From: DATKYK01 sp034430255
GTDB taxonomy: Bacteria > Chloroflexota > Dehalococcoidia > E44-bin15
Direction of reading: 5' to 3'
Assembly (NCBI GenBank): GCA_034430255.1
Contig: DAOUEU010000014.1
Coordinates: 1-15,219, forward strand
DNA length: 15,219 bases
Below the pieces are notes generated by a model. The model made no database searches. It was not told the origin of the DNA and worked only from the letters and a program-made list of their open reading frames with translations. Numbering within the stretch: position 1 is the stretch's first letter; every line of letters starts with the position of its first letter. This document shows, piece after piece, positions 6,660 through 14,757 of the stretch. The translations under genes were made by a program, and so were the position numbers.

Positions 6660-8393
6660 CTAGGCCAACACTCTTCCCTCACGGGGTACCGCCGATATCT
6701 TCCCCTTATCCGGCACATACCACGGCGACGGGTACCACCAGTCGCCGGGCTCGGCGATCCCGTCCTCGATGAGGATGTGCATCAGGTTATAGGGGATGGC
6801 CATCAGGCACAGCCCTCCGGGATGCCCCGAGGTCTGGTGGCAATTATACAGCCCGTCGATGGGGGTGCGGTAGCGCGCCATCTCGGGTATTGGGCTGTTG
6901 GTCCACAGCTGGTCCTCGCAGTGGCGGCGGCCGCACCACGTGCCCCCGATGAGGCCGGTGTTGCGAAGCTCCATTTCACGCGGGGTTGACGACCATTGAT
7001 AGATGATATTGTCGTCATCCATACCTTCCAGCGCCTGGCTATAGGCCTGGCGCACGTAGGCGTTTATCTCATCCTTGACCTTGTCCAGGGCCTCTGGCCC
7101 ATCCACATGATACTGCGGCGGGGTGAGACCTTGCATAAAGGGCGCCGATACATATCCCTTGGGGTGGTGGTGCTGGCAATCGGTAGGATCGAAGGCCTGG
7201 GAGGGACTCAATAGCCACATCAGCCTCTCCGGCGGCACCGTCGGGTTGCCTTTATGGCTGTCCACATCCGCCACATTCTCAAAGTAGATCTCCCGCGAAT
7301 CTGCGGGATAGGTGGTGCCAAAGGGGACATTGTTGGGACCAACTGCAACTTCTTCCATCGATTTGAACTTGGGACGCCACTTGATCGGCTTGCGGGTTAA
7401 GAAGGTAGAAACGTAGAGGCTGCCCCCCTTGATGCTGATATCATTGATCTTCTGCAGGAAGGCCCGGTCCAGGTGCTGCGGCCCGATGAGCTTCTGGAAG
7501 GTCTGCTTGATGTCTATAGCCGAGATCACAGCCTTATCGGCCCAGATGGTTTTTTCCGCCACTGCAGCGTTGTCCCTGAGGCGCACGCCCACTGCCCGGC
7601 CGTTGCGGACAATGATCTCGTCCACCGGGCAGCATGTGCGAATCACCGCGCCGTGGTCGATAGCACAGCGCATGATCGCGTGGAAATAGCCGTGCAGGCC
7701 GCCGCGAGGATAGCTCAACTTGCCGGTAAGCAGTAGCAGAACGACGGCGAGGAAGGCGGGTACAGCCACCCCCTCCCAGTGACCGGCAGCCCCCGACCCC
7801 CATGCGGCAAACGCCAGCGTAACCTTAAGGGGCTCGGTCTCCATATGCTCGTCCATGAGGTCGAACATGGTCATGTCCCGCAGCTCCGGTGTCCACATAT
7901 CTGGCTGGTGCCGCTTGTAGACCTGCATGTAGGGGACGGTCTCATCCGTGACCTCTACTTCAGGGGGATGCGGCGGGCACCAGAACGTGGCCCGCATCAG
8001 GTCCTTCATGAACGGGGGACTTCCGAGCAGTCCAGCAATCTTGCCGAAGCCCATCATGTCCTCTGGAGTTGGCGCCACCAGCCCTTCGCGAGTGGGCTGT
8101 CCAATGCGGCCCATAGACTTCTCCAGGTCTATTGGGCTCCACGACATGCGGAAGCCATATTTATGTAGTTCCAACTGCTCAAATCCCGGGGCCGGCGCGG
8201 CATACATCAGTTGCGCATGGGGATAGATACGCACGCCGGGTATGGGCTCGACGGTCTCACACGACCCGCCGGCCTCGTACCTTTCCTCCAGCACGCAGAC
8301 GCTTAACCCACACTTGGCCAGGTAGGCCGCTGTGGTGGTTCCGTTAGGCCCTCCACCGACAATAACAATGTCATACCTTTCCTCTGCGCTCAT
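6660..8393 (-). CDS. CrtI/phytoene-dehydrogenase-like FAD oxidoreductase (577 aa)
   Basis: An NAD(P)/FAD-dependent oxidoreductase of the phytoene desaturase-like superfamily (COG1233 type). The N-terminal dinucleotide motif is YDIVIVGGGPNGTTTAAYL (7-25), with the ribose-binding Glu in CVLEE (33-37). The CPVDEIIV/GRAVGVRLRDNAA segment is the usual second FAD-domain strand, followed by ADKAVISA. The C-terminus has IDGLYNCHQTSGHPGG, the typical second FAD contact. The substrate is unknown; family members dehydrogenate, saturate or isomerise hydrophobic C-C bonds. A close paralogue of the 571-aa gene at 10892-12607, with long identical blocks (NGTTTAAYL, GLSVCVLEER, EPGDWWY, KGKISAVPREGR). Start ATG 8393 has GAGGAGGT 6-7 bases upstream. 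GC is higher than in the methyltransferase genes downstream. The family is sure, the reaction is not. Confidence 0.85.
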   Translation of the reverse strand: MSAEERYDIVIVGGGPNGTTTAAYLAKCGLSVCVLEERYEAGGSCETVEPIPGVRIYPHAQLMYAAPAPGFEQLELHKYGFRMSWSPIDLEKSMGRIGQPTREGLVAPTPEDMMGFGKIAGLLGSPPFMKDLMRATFWCPPHPPEVEVTDETVPYMQVYKRHQPDMWTPELRDMTMFDLMDEHMETEPLKVTLAFAAWGSGAAGHWEGVAVPAFLAVVLLLLTGKLSYPRGGLHGYFHAIMRCAIDHGAVIRTCCPVDEIIVRNGRAVGVRLRDNAAVAEKTIWADKAVISAIDIKQTFQKLIGPQHLDRAFLQKINDISIKGGSLYVSTFLTRKPIKWRPKFKSMEEVAVGPNNVPFGTTYPADSREIYFENVADVDSHKGNPTVPPERLMWLLSPSQAFDPTDCQHHHPKGYVSAPFMQGLTPPQYHVDGPEALDKVKDEINAYVRQAYSQALEGMDDDNIIYQWSSTPREMELRNTGLIGGTWCGRRHCEDQLWTNSPIPEMARYRTPIDGLYNCHQTSGHPGGLCLMAIPYNLMHILIEDGIAEPGDWWYPSPWYVPDKGKISAVPREGRVLA

Positions 8394-8492
8394 TTTTTAC
8401 CTCCTCGTCCGGGTATGTAAAAAGGGCTAGGTTAGCCGAGATTTCCCACTATTTGATTGTAATGTATGCAGGATGTAACGGGTGCACACCAA

Positions 8493-9938
8493 TCAATGTG
8501 TCTGGTGGTATCTTAGAACGATGGGTGCTACATTGACGGCGGATTCTGTTGCATGATGTATCCCTACCCCGTAGCCGCCGGAGTCAACGCCAACGTAAAA
8601 GAGACCCTGTATTGGGGCAGTAGGCGATGGCTTATATTGGCCGCACTGGCCTACTATCTGACCGAGACCGATGCACTCACCGCCCTGACCGGGGACAACG
8701 CTGTCACGGGTTACCCGGCTAACGTCGGCAGTTGTATAGTCCTCGCGGCGTATTATGTGTTTGCGTATCTCCGGGTTGAACTCGGCTATCTTTTCATCCA
8801 GCGCATCTGCCCACTTCTTCGTGTTTTTCATTTTGGGGTCAGCTACGCATACGGTTGCGGTCAGCAATACCTGTTTGCCCTCAGGGGCTAGATTGGGGTC
8901 AAAACCCTGGGGGTTGAAGATAATGATAACCATATCCTTGGTGGGGATCTCACCCGCCTTGGCTTTCATGTACTCTTCCATTTTCCACACGCAATCGTCA
9001 GAGTAGATGACATATGTATTGTCTTCAAATACTACCTTGTCTAAGAAGTAACGGCTACCCATGAGCCCCATGGAGGGGACCAATCCCCTGATGTAGTTGG
9101 CGTAGCCCTTGTCGAAGTTCTCTTCCCCTACCAGCTTGAGTACCGTGGGCTGGATCCCGGCGTTGCTTACCACGATCGGCGCCTTGAAGGTGCCTTTATC
9201 GGTGTATACCCCCTGAACCTGACCGTTCTCGACAATGATCCGCTCCACCCTGGTGCGCAGGCGCAGTTCACCGCCGTCGCGTTTGAACGCTTTCATGTAC
9301 GTTTCAAATAGCTGGGCCTGGCCGCCGATGAAATAGGCCGAGCCCAGCTTGGTGGTGAAGTCGTTCATTGTCTTGGCCATCTCCGAGGCGGAAGCCAAGT
9401 CGACAGGCGCGAGGAAGAGGATATTGATGAATACCGCTAGGAAAGCGTAAACTGGCTGGCATACATTATAGCGGCCAAGGAAATCGTGGAAGTTGACATC
9501 ATCCAGGGCATCCATCGCCGCGGGGGTAAGGGCAGCCATATCGGCGAAGAGGCGATTGACCTCCTCCGTCTCCTCCTTGGAGAGCATCTCGGGGATCATA
9601 ATGGGGGGTACAAGATTGAAGCTCTCGTATTTCTTTGATTTGGCCGGTCGGTACAGGAAGCCACCTCCCTTGAGGGCGGGCACTATCTCCGACATTTTAA
9701 TCTCCACCCCCAATTCTCTTGCCACTTCGTGGAACTTTGTATCCAGCATCGGCGTTGCCAGCACCGGCCAGAGCTCATAGGTAAAACCGTCTTTATGCAT
9801 GTTTAACGCTTTGCCGCCCACCCGGTCGTTCTTCTCCAGCAGCAGGGTCTTCATGCCCCCCTTCTGCAGCAGGGCGGCACAGGCACAGCCTCCGGGTCCT
9901 GCTCCCACCACGATTACATCATATTTTGGAGCTGCCAT
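8493..9938 (-). CDS. CrtI-like FAD oxidoreductase (481 aa)
   Basis: A second superfamily member, shorter and clearly diverged from the 577- and 571-aa pair. From the chosen start, the FAD motif is VIVVGAGPGGCACAALL (8-24), with Glu35 in TLLLEKNDRVGGK (31-43), the classical CrtI-type opening. IGGQAQLFETYMKAF precedes the second FAD strand RTRVERIIVENGQVQGV, and IQGLFYVGVDSGGYGVGIH is the C-terminal FAD contact. It is likely an FAD-dependent desaturase or saturase of a lipid-like substrate; the natural substrate is unknown. A GTG at 9953 would add five residues but lies inside the ribosome binding site; ATG 9936-9938 with GAGGAGG six bases upstream is preferred. It lies 99 bp upstream of the 577-aa gene on the same strand. 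Confidence 0.85.
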   Translation of the reverse strand: MAAPKYDVIVVGAGPGGCACAALLQKGGMKTLLLEKNDRVGGKALNMHKDGFTYELWPVLATPMLDTKFHEVARELGVEIKMSEIVPALKGGGFLYRPAKSKKYESFNLVPPIMIPEMLSKEETEEVNRLFADMAALTPAAMDALDDVNFHDFLGRYNVCQPVYAFLAVFINILFLAPVDLASASEMAKTMNDFTTKLGSAYFIGGQAQLFETYMKAFKRDGGELRLRTRVERIIVENGQVQGVYTDKGTFKAPIVVSNAGIQPTVLKLVGEENFDKGYANYIRGLVPSMGLMGSRYFLDKVVFEDNTYVIYSDDCVWKMEEYMKAKAGEIPTKDMVIIIFNPQGFDPNLAPEGKQVLLTATVCVADPKMKNTKKWADALDEKIAEFNPEIRKHIIRREDYTTADVSRVTRDSVVPGQGGECIGLGQIVGQCGQYKPSPTAPIQGLFYVGVDSGGYGVGIHHATESAVNVAPIVLRYHQTH

Positions 9939-10022
9939 GATGAACCTCCTCACTTTATAGTATATTCATCTCTATGGTGGCATGCCCTTGGCAAAGGCAG
10001 CTGCTACATGATCGGGCTCCGC

Positions 10023-10217
10023 CTACCAATTCTCCACGGCCAGGTCATCTACCATGACGCTGCCGTTCCGTACCCCGCACCGAAGGTGACCAGGCAGCTG
10101 GGGTAGCTGCTTGCCCCTCCCAGGTAGAGGTTGTTTATCGGTGTCCTGTGATTGGGGCAGTCGTCATTAGGGCTCCAGTAACCCATCTGCGTTGAATCTA
10201 AGAAACCTTTTTATATG
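10023..10217 (-). pseudogene. C-terminal remnant of a fourth CrtI-like FAD oxidoreductase
   Basis: The minus strand reads QMGYWSPNDDC, then HRTPINNLYLGGASSYPSCL, then VTFGAGYGTA. This is the C-terminal FAD-contact segment of the phytoene-dehydrogenase-like family (compare ...TPIxxLYLCGASTHPGG...). Around 10059-10060 the frame is off by one base, and reading then resumes as VMVDDLAVENW to a TAG stop at 10023-10025. Upstream a TAA closes the frame, and no N-terminal FAD motif is present. Only about 60 codons of an approximately 500-codon gene survive, so this is debris from gene loss or recombination within the paralogue array. Confidence 0.65.
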
Positions 10218-10456
10218 AGATAACGACATATTTCGCAACTCGTTCAATTAAATCGGCGACATTAAATTCCGTCGTTAAAATCTCCCTCTTTAAGTTGATT
10301 TATCTATAAATGCTGAACCTAACCATCCGTTAAGTGAGTATCCATACAGCCTGTAATCATAGGCAGATCTAAGTAAGTTTTAATGCCCGGATTTTCTGCC
10401 TCGCAAACGAAAGGCACGGCGTTTACACAGTGGAAACCCGTGGCGCGGCATTTTAA
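10218..10456. other. AT-rich stretch without a recognisable gene
   Basis: No complete gene is seen. On the minus strand, a short open segment after an AGAGGGAG sequence (about 10200-10285) reads TTEFNVADLIERVAKYVVIS and stops, with no standard start codon. It may be the first part of a lost gene. It lies between two pseudogenes, consistent with general decay. Confidence 0.3.
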
Positions 10457-10850
10457 TCACCGCAATCTGTCTGCAGATTCCGGCCACTGGTTTATCACTT
10501 GATTCGCATCGAAGTAGTCACGCCGAGCTGTGACCTTCCCCTACCGAAGCTCAAATATCCCCATTACTGGTACCTCCACCAATTCCCCTTCCACTAAAAA
10601 AGCGGTCGGTTCGCTCTGTTAGAACATTATATGTCGTTGTCTCGGCAATGTTGTAGACATTCCAATCAACCTTGCTTGATAAAGTAAACATAGGATCAAG
10701 CACGCCCGTGATAGCTTTGATTCCCGTCACTGGTTCAATAGGAATGTTGTGGTAGGAGTATTCGGCATCTATAAACTCTAATGCCTTTTCTATGTCATGC
10801 TCATTGCATGCTTGTATGAAGTTTAAAATGACTTGTTGGTTCTCACTCAT
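10457..10850 (-). pseudogene. Broken limonene-1,2-epoxide-hydrolase-like (SnoaL/NTF2-fold) gene
   Basis: The first part (MSENQQVILNFIQACNEHDI, IPIEPVTGIKAI) matches the small limonene-epoxide-hydrolase family. These are NTF2-like enzymes of about 125-150 aa that add water to an epoxide using an Arg/Asp/Asp triad. TERTDRF contains the first Arg and Asp of that triad. A run of six A on the plus strand (10596-10601) then throws the frame, and the ORF ends at 99 codons with an unrelated tail. Removing one base restores FLVEGELVEVPVMGIFELR, then an amber stop (10541-10543) where the family has an acidic or Asn residue, then GKVTARRDYFD, which includes the last catalytic Asp, ending with TGA at 10457. 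Two lesions argue for a pseudogene. Start ATG 10850 has AAGG upstream. Confidence 0.7.
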
Positions 10851-10891
10851 GTTGACCTTATTGATTTACGTACTCTTTATTGAATAATACA

Positions 10892-12607
10892 CTACTCCGG
10901 TATTCTACCCTCTCGTGGTACTGCTGAAATCTTACCCTTCTCAGGTATATACCAGGGTGAAGCGTACCACCAGTCGCCGGGCTCGGCGACCCCGTCCTCG
11001 ATGAGGGTGTGCATCAGGTTATAGCCACAAGACATCAGGCATAGCCCTCCGGGGTGCGCCGCAGACTGATGAACAAAGTAGAGCCCATCGATCCCCGGCA
11101 TGCGGTAGCGGGACATTTCAGCCAGGGGGCGCTCGTTCCACCACTGGTCGCGGCAGTGGCGGATGCCATACCATGAACCGCCGAGCATGCCAGTGTTGCG
11201 GAACTCCTGCTCCCATGGGGTCAATGTCAAGTGTTCTACCAGGTCTTCCTCGAGGTTCTCTACTACACAACCGAAGGCCTTGCGGCAGTAGACTTTCATC
11301 TCCTCCTTGTGCTTATTCAGAGCTTCAGGCCCGTCTATGTGGTACTCTGGTGGAGGTACATAAAGCACTATCGAGTTTTCAATGTAGAGACCAGGACGGT
11401 TACATTGCGAGTGGAATGTGGGATCGATTATCTTGTTGCTGCCGGCCCACAACCAGAGAATTTCATCATAGGGAACGGTGGGATTGCCCTGTATCCCCAT
11501 GCAATCTGCTGCGTGCCTATAATATATTTCCCGCGAGTCCATCGGGTAGCATACACCTGTTTTCTCAGCCTCCTTGTACTTTTCACGATAGCGAAGTGGC
11601 TTCTTAGTGAGGAAGTAGTTACAGTATATCGGGCCGCCTTTGATATTGAGGTCATTTACGCGCTGCATCAGGCCGGGATCCACGTTCTGTAGCCCGAGGA
11701 GGTCATTAAAGGTCTGCTTGATCTCGGTGGCGCTGATGACTGCCTTGTCTGCCCAGATGACCTTGTTGCCCAAAGCTGCATTGTCCCTGAGGCGAACGCC
11801 TACCGCTTTCCCGTGACTTACGATGATTTCATCCACAGGGCAGCAGGTGCGGAACACCGCTCCGTGGGCTATGGCGCAGCGGATGAGGGCGTGATAATAG
11901 CCGTGTATGCCGCCCATGGGTACTGCTCCAGTCGTGTACAGCACAGACGCTACCACGCTCTCCAAGGCGGGAATGGCCATACCCTCAAAGTGACCGGTAG
12001 CTCCTGACATCCAGGCTATATACGCCTGGAATACTTTGAAGGCCTCTGTCTCCATGTATTCGTCCATAAGATCGAATTGGGTCCAGTTCAGCAATTCCGG
12101 AGTCCATAATTCAGGAGCTCGCTGCTTATAGACCTGCATAAAGGGGACGGTCTCGGCGTTTACCTCGACATAGGATGGATGTGGCGGGCACCAGAAGGTA
12201 GCTCGCAGCAGCTCCTGGCAGAAACCGCCTGCCGCTCCACTGAGCTTCAACCAGCCCTCCAGGTCTTTACCGGTGGCGAAGGACACGCCTTCCTTGCATA
12301 ACAGCCCCATAAAATTCCCGGCGAAGTCAATACCGCCGAGATTCTGGGCTGACCAGTCCATTCTAGCGCCGTATCTCCATAGCTCGAGCTGCTCCCAGCC
12401 GGGAGCTGCACCACCGTAAAGGGCTACGGCATGTGGACTGATATGCACCCCAGCGATAGGGTCAGTGTTCTCCTGTGCTCCGCCACACTCGGGCCGTTCC
12501 TCTAGAACGCATACGCTTAGTCCGCTTTTAGACAGGTATGCAGCTGTCGTGGTGCCATTATGGCCGGCACCTATGATGACAATATCATATCTTTCAGCAT
12601 CACCCAT
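10892..12607 (-). CDS. CrtI/phytoene-dehydrogenase-like FAD oxidoreductase (571 aa), first gene of the array
   Basis: A paralogue of the 577-aa protein at 6660-8393, matching along its length. The N-terminal FAD motif is YDIVIIGAGHNGTTTAAYL (7-25), with Glu36 in CVLEE. CPVDEIIVSHGKAVGVRLRD and WADKAVISATEIKQTF are almost shared with the paralogue, and IDGLYFVHQSAAHPGG is the C-terminal FAD contact. Both paralogues carry CPPHP (in ATFWCPPHP), GATGHFEG/GAAGHWEG and a final KGKISAVPREGR block, which suggest a distinct subfamily rather than carotenoid desaturases. The substrate is unknown. ATG 12607 follows AAGGAGG by 7 bases and a -35/-10 pair lies just upstream, so this is probably the first gene of the minus-strand transcript. 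A 41-bp gap separates it from the broken hydrolase-like gene. Confidence 0.85.
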   Translation of the reverse strand: MGDAERYDIVIIGAGHNGTTTAAYLSKSGLSVCVLEERPECGGAQENTDPIAGVHISPHAVALYGGAAPGWEQLELWRYGARMDWSAQNLGGIDFAGNFMGLLCKEGVSFATGKDLEGWLKLSGAAGGFCQELLRATFWCPPHPSYVEVNAETVPFMQVYKQRAPELWTPELLNWTQFDLMDEYMETEAFKVFQAYIAWMSGATGHFEGMAIPALESVVASVLYTTGAVPMGGIHGYYHALIRCAIAHGAVFRTCCPVDEIIVSHGKAVGVRLRDNAALGNKVIWADKAVISATEIKQTFNDLLGLQNVDPGLMQRVNDLNIKGGPIYCNYFLTKKPLRYREKYKEAEKTGVCYPMDSREIYYRHAADCMGIQGNPTVPYDEILWLWAGSNKIIDPTFHSQCNRPGLYIENSIVLYVPPPEYHIDGPEALNKHKEEMKVYCRKAFGCVVENLEEDLVEHLTLTPWEQEFRNTGMLGGSWYGIRHCRDQWWNERPLAEMSRYRMPGIDGLYFVHQSAAHPGGLCLMSCGYNLMHTLIEDGVAEPGDWWYASPWYIPEKGKISAVPREGRIPE

Positions 12608-12637
12608 TTTTTCGCCTCCTTACATCGGAAATAAGCT

Positions 12638-12666
12638 GTTTTATCACGGAGCGTAAAAAAGTCCAA
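12638..12666 (-). promoter_or_regulatory. Sigma70-type promoter of the minus-strand array, with overlapping inverted repeat
   Basis: On the minus strand TTGGAC (12661-12666) and TAAAAC (12638-12643) are separated by exactly 17 bp, with the start codon about 31 bases beyond the -10. The plus-strand octamer GTCCAATG (12661-12668), covering the -35, recurs inverted as CATTGGAC at 12725-12732, 56 bp away. This could be a pair of operator half-sites for looping, or chance. Confidence 0.5.
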
Positions 12667-12968
12667 TGACTTACTAGCTAAGGAAACAACTGGAAGTCCT
12701 CCAGCCATTCAGACAACTTCAGAACATTGGACATTTCATTTGAGCTGTGTGAATAATACCCTGTTTGTGGGTGAGCACATCGTAGACTATGGTAGTGCCG
12801 TTGTCAATGGCTAATTAGAAGATGAGATAATAATCGTGACACCATGGTCAGAAGTTAAATGGTCGGGGTTTTGTATTTAAAAAGCACAAAATAACACGAT
12901 GTAGACACCCTAATTCAGTATCTAATTAATTGATAGACTCTCTGGGCGCTTGCATGCCCTCGGTTCTC

Positions 12969-12997
12969 TTGACTTTAAGTAAACACTGTCATAAACT
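12969..12997 (+). promoter_or_regulatory. Sigma70-type promoter of the crotonase gene
   Basis: TTGACT (12969-12974) and TAAACT (12992-12997) are 17 bp apart. The predicted start point near 13004 lies upstream of the AAGGAG ribosome binding site (13027-13032) and the ATG at 13044. This promoter falls inside the longer reading frame that begins at 12930, which supports the shorter start. The remaining divergent region, about 12670-12968, holds no gene I can support. Confidence 0.55.
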
Positions 12998-13043
12998 CTA
13001 CGAACGCAAAGGATCGACATTAATACAAGGAGTTGTAATCACG

Positions 13044-13850
13044 ATGGAAACAATCAGCTTAGAGATTGTGGAACATATTGCGGATATACGCCTTAACCGC
13101 CCGGAAAAACGCAATGCTATCAATCTTGATCTTATGCAAAGCTTAAACATAGCGGCCAAGCAACTTAAGGCAAACAAACAACTGCGTGCCATAGTGTTGT
13201 CCGGTAATGGCGAGGCTTTCTGTGCAGGAATGGATTTCGAGATCTTTACGGATATGCTGAGCGCGAAAATCACTGCGGATAGCACTACTGAAGGATTTAA
13301 AGATCTCAGCGAACAGGGCGCCAATCCAGGTCAGCAGATGGGCTGGTTATGGCAGGAGATACCAGTACCTGTGATCGCGGCAGTACATGGGGTTGCCTTG
13401 GGGGGTGGCCTCAATATCGCGCTTGGTGCAGATATTCGCATTGTCACGCCAGATGCCAAGCTTGGCTTTTTAGAAATCACGTGGGGGTTCTTAACGGATA
13501 CATCAGCAACGCAATCACTGAGACACCTGGCTCGCCTGGACCGCATCAAGGAGTTAATATTTACTGGACGCCTCTTCAGCGGCCAGGAGGCTTATGAATA
13601 CGGGCTGGCCACCGAGCTGTCTGATTCGCCTTATGTGCGAGCAATGGAGATGGCAATAACCATTGCGAGCAGAAACCCTGACGCCATCCGCAGAGCAAAA
13701 GATATGCTCAATAAATTGGCATTCCTCTCCGTAGAAGAAGGATTAGCACTTGAAGCAGAAAACTGTCGGTCACTGCTTGGCTCCCCCAACCAGCTCGAAG
13801 CGGCTGCCGCTCGATTTGAAAATCGTGCTCCTAGGTTCTCCGATCCCTAA
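13044..13850 (+). CDS. Enoyl-CoA hydratase/isomerase (crotonase) family protein
   Basis: A 268-aa crotonase-fold protein acting on acyl-CoA thioesters, probably cytosolic. NRPEKRNAIN (18-27) is the family opening; FCAGMDF (59-65) and GVALGGGLNIALGADIRI (116-133) form the oxyanion hole and CoA site. Of the two catalytic acids of true enoyl-CoA hydratases, the first (in GGGCE) is Asn124 here, while the second is kept as Glu144 in LGFLEITWG. Hydration by the standard two-Glu mechanism is therefore doubtful; isomerase, hydrolase or another crotonase reaction is possible. The frame is open from 12930, but the ATG at 13044 has AAGGAG upstream, a promoter at the right distance, and begins where family homology begins (METISLEIVEHIADIRLNRP). 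It is divergent from the flavoprotein array and may serve the same pathway. Confidence 0.85.
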   Translation: METISLEIVEHIADIRLNRPEKRNAINLDLMQSLNIAAKQLKANKQLRAIVLSGNGEAFCAGMDFEIFTDMLSAKITADSTTEGFKDLSEQGANPGQQMGWLWQEIPVPVIAAVHGVALGGGLNIALGADIRIVTPDAKLGFLEITWGFLTDTSATQSLRHLARLDRIKELIFTGRLFSGQEAYEYGLATELSDSPYVRAMEMAITIASRNPDAIRRAKDMLNKLAFLSVEEGLALEAENCRSLLGSPNQLEAAAARFENRAPRFSDP

Positions 13851-13911
13851 TACTTACTCCTGATATCAAACACCCAGAATGAGAGAGTGCTGAATATTAT
13901 TTACCATGTGC

Positions 13912-14731
13912 TCACGTTATATCTCTCGCGACTGGGTACCAATGAGTAATCCAACCGGAATCGTGAATACACTTTCCCCTGATATTCTCCAGTTGATCCA
14001 AGCGCCGTATTTCAACATCAATCTCAGAATAATGTCTGAAGTAACAGCCGGGCTTCTCCGGTGAAGTGCCCCGGTTATTAGTCATTAGATCCCGCTCTGT
14101 AATTGTGCCAGGTAGTACCAGAGCTGATACTTCAGCGTTACCTTCAGTAGCATGAAGAGTTTCGATTTTTGGAAAAGGCATTCGGATTTCAGAATCAAGC
14201 GTAAACTGATCGGGACAAAGTGACAGATTATGTGTGCTTAGAATTATATTGCTGCCTTTCCAAGAGACAAGAGGGCTAAAGTGGCGATACTGCAGGCTCT
14301 CAGGGAAGGCTATTTTCGCCCAAATTGCTCTATAGTCGCCCGCATTAAAGTGGCCACAGAACCAACGCGATATCCAGGCGGCAAATGCTTTATTATCTAG
14401 TTAATATTCGCAATATCCAAGCCCCATCACTGGCACTTTTTCACCCTTGAATGTAAACGTGGCTTAAATCTCAGCTCTGGGTATTAGTGTTCACCATCCG
14501 ATCGCCATCTTAGTAATTGGATCGTAAAACATACAGCCGTGATCCTCTTCAACAAACCTTACGCCTAACGCCACAGCTATTTACCTCTATGTCTATACCT
14601 ATATCTTCGTGAGCTACTTCCACACTGTAACCTGCGGGAGTCCCGTCTATTTGGCCGCCGTCGTCAATGTATTGAACGAGAACGCGACCTTGACCGTCAA
14701 CTACGCCAGATGCTAGTATTATTTCTGGATG
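13912..14731 (-). pseudogene. Decayed gene resembling CrtC/lipocalin-like proteins
   Basis: A former minus-strand gene of at least 270 codons. Successive pieces read PEIILASGVVDGQGRVLVQY and GYSVEVAHEDIGIDIEV, then after a frame change near 14580 GVRFVEEDHGCMFYDPITKM. In-frame stops follow at 14491 (TGA), 14464 (TAA) and 14401 (TAA), with protein-like sequence between them (ATFTFKGEKVPVMGLGYCEY). From there 162 codons stay open to the natural TGA at 13912-13914 (WISRWFCGHFNAGDYRAIWA, LVSWKGSNIILSTHNLSL, CYFRHYSEIDVEIRRLDQLE). The strand-rich motifs recall hydroxyneurosporene-synthase (CrtC)/lipocalin-like proteins, but I am not sure of that name. A TAA closes the 5' side and the N-terminus is not found. 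Decay itself is well supported. Confidence 0.65.
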
Positions 14732-14757
14732 TTATCTAAACGATTGGTGATAGCAAT

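Noticed and set aside
10541..10543. Amber codon in the hydrolase-like gene as a pyrrolysine codon
   Set aside because: The gene also has a frameshift, no pyl genes are in the window, and the nearby MtmB relative does not use pyrrolysine, so decay is the simpler reading.
12774..12815. Short plus-strand open segment reading VGEHIVDYGSAVVNG
   Set aside because: Too short, no start signal and no family recognised; it lies in the divergent regulatory region and is most likely chance.
12930..13043. N-terminal extension of the crotonase from the ATG at 12930
   Set aside because: The extension has no family homology, and the promoter and ribosome binding site for the ATG at 13044 lie inside it.
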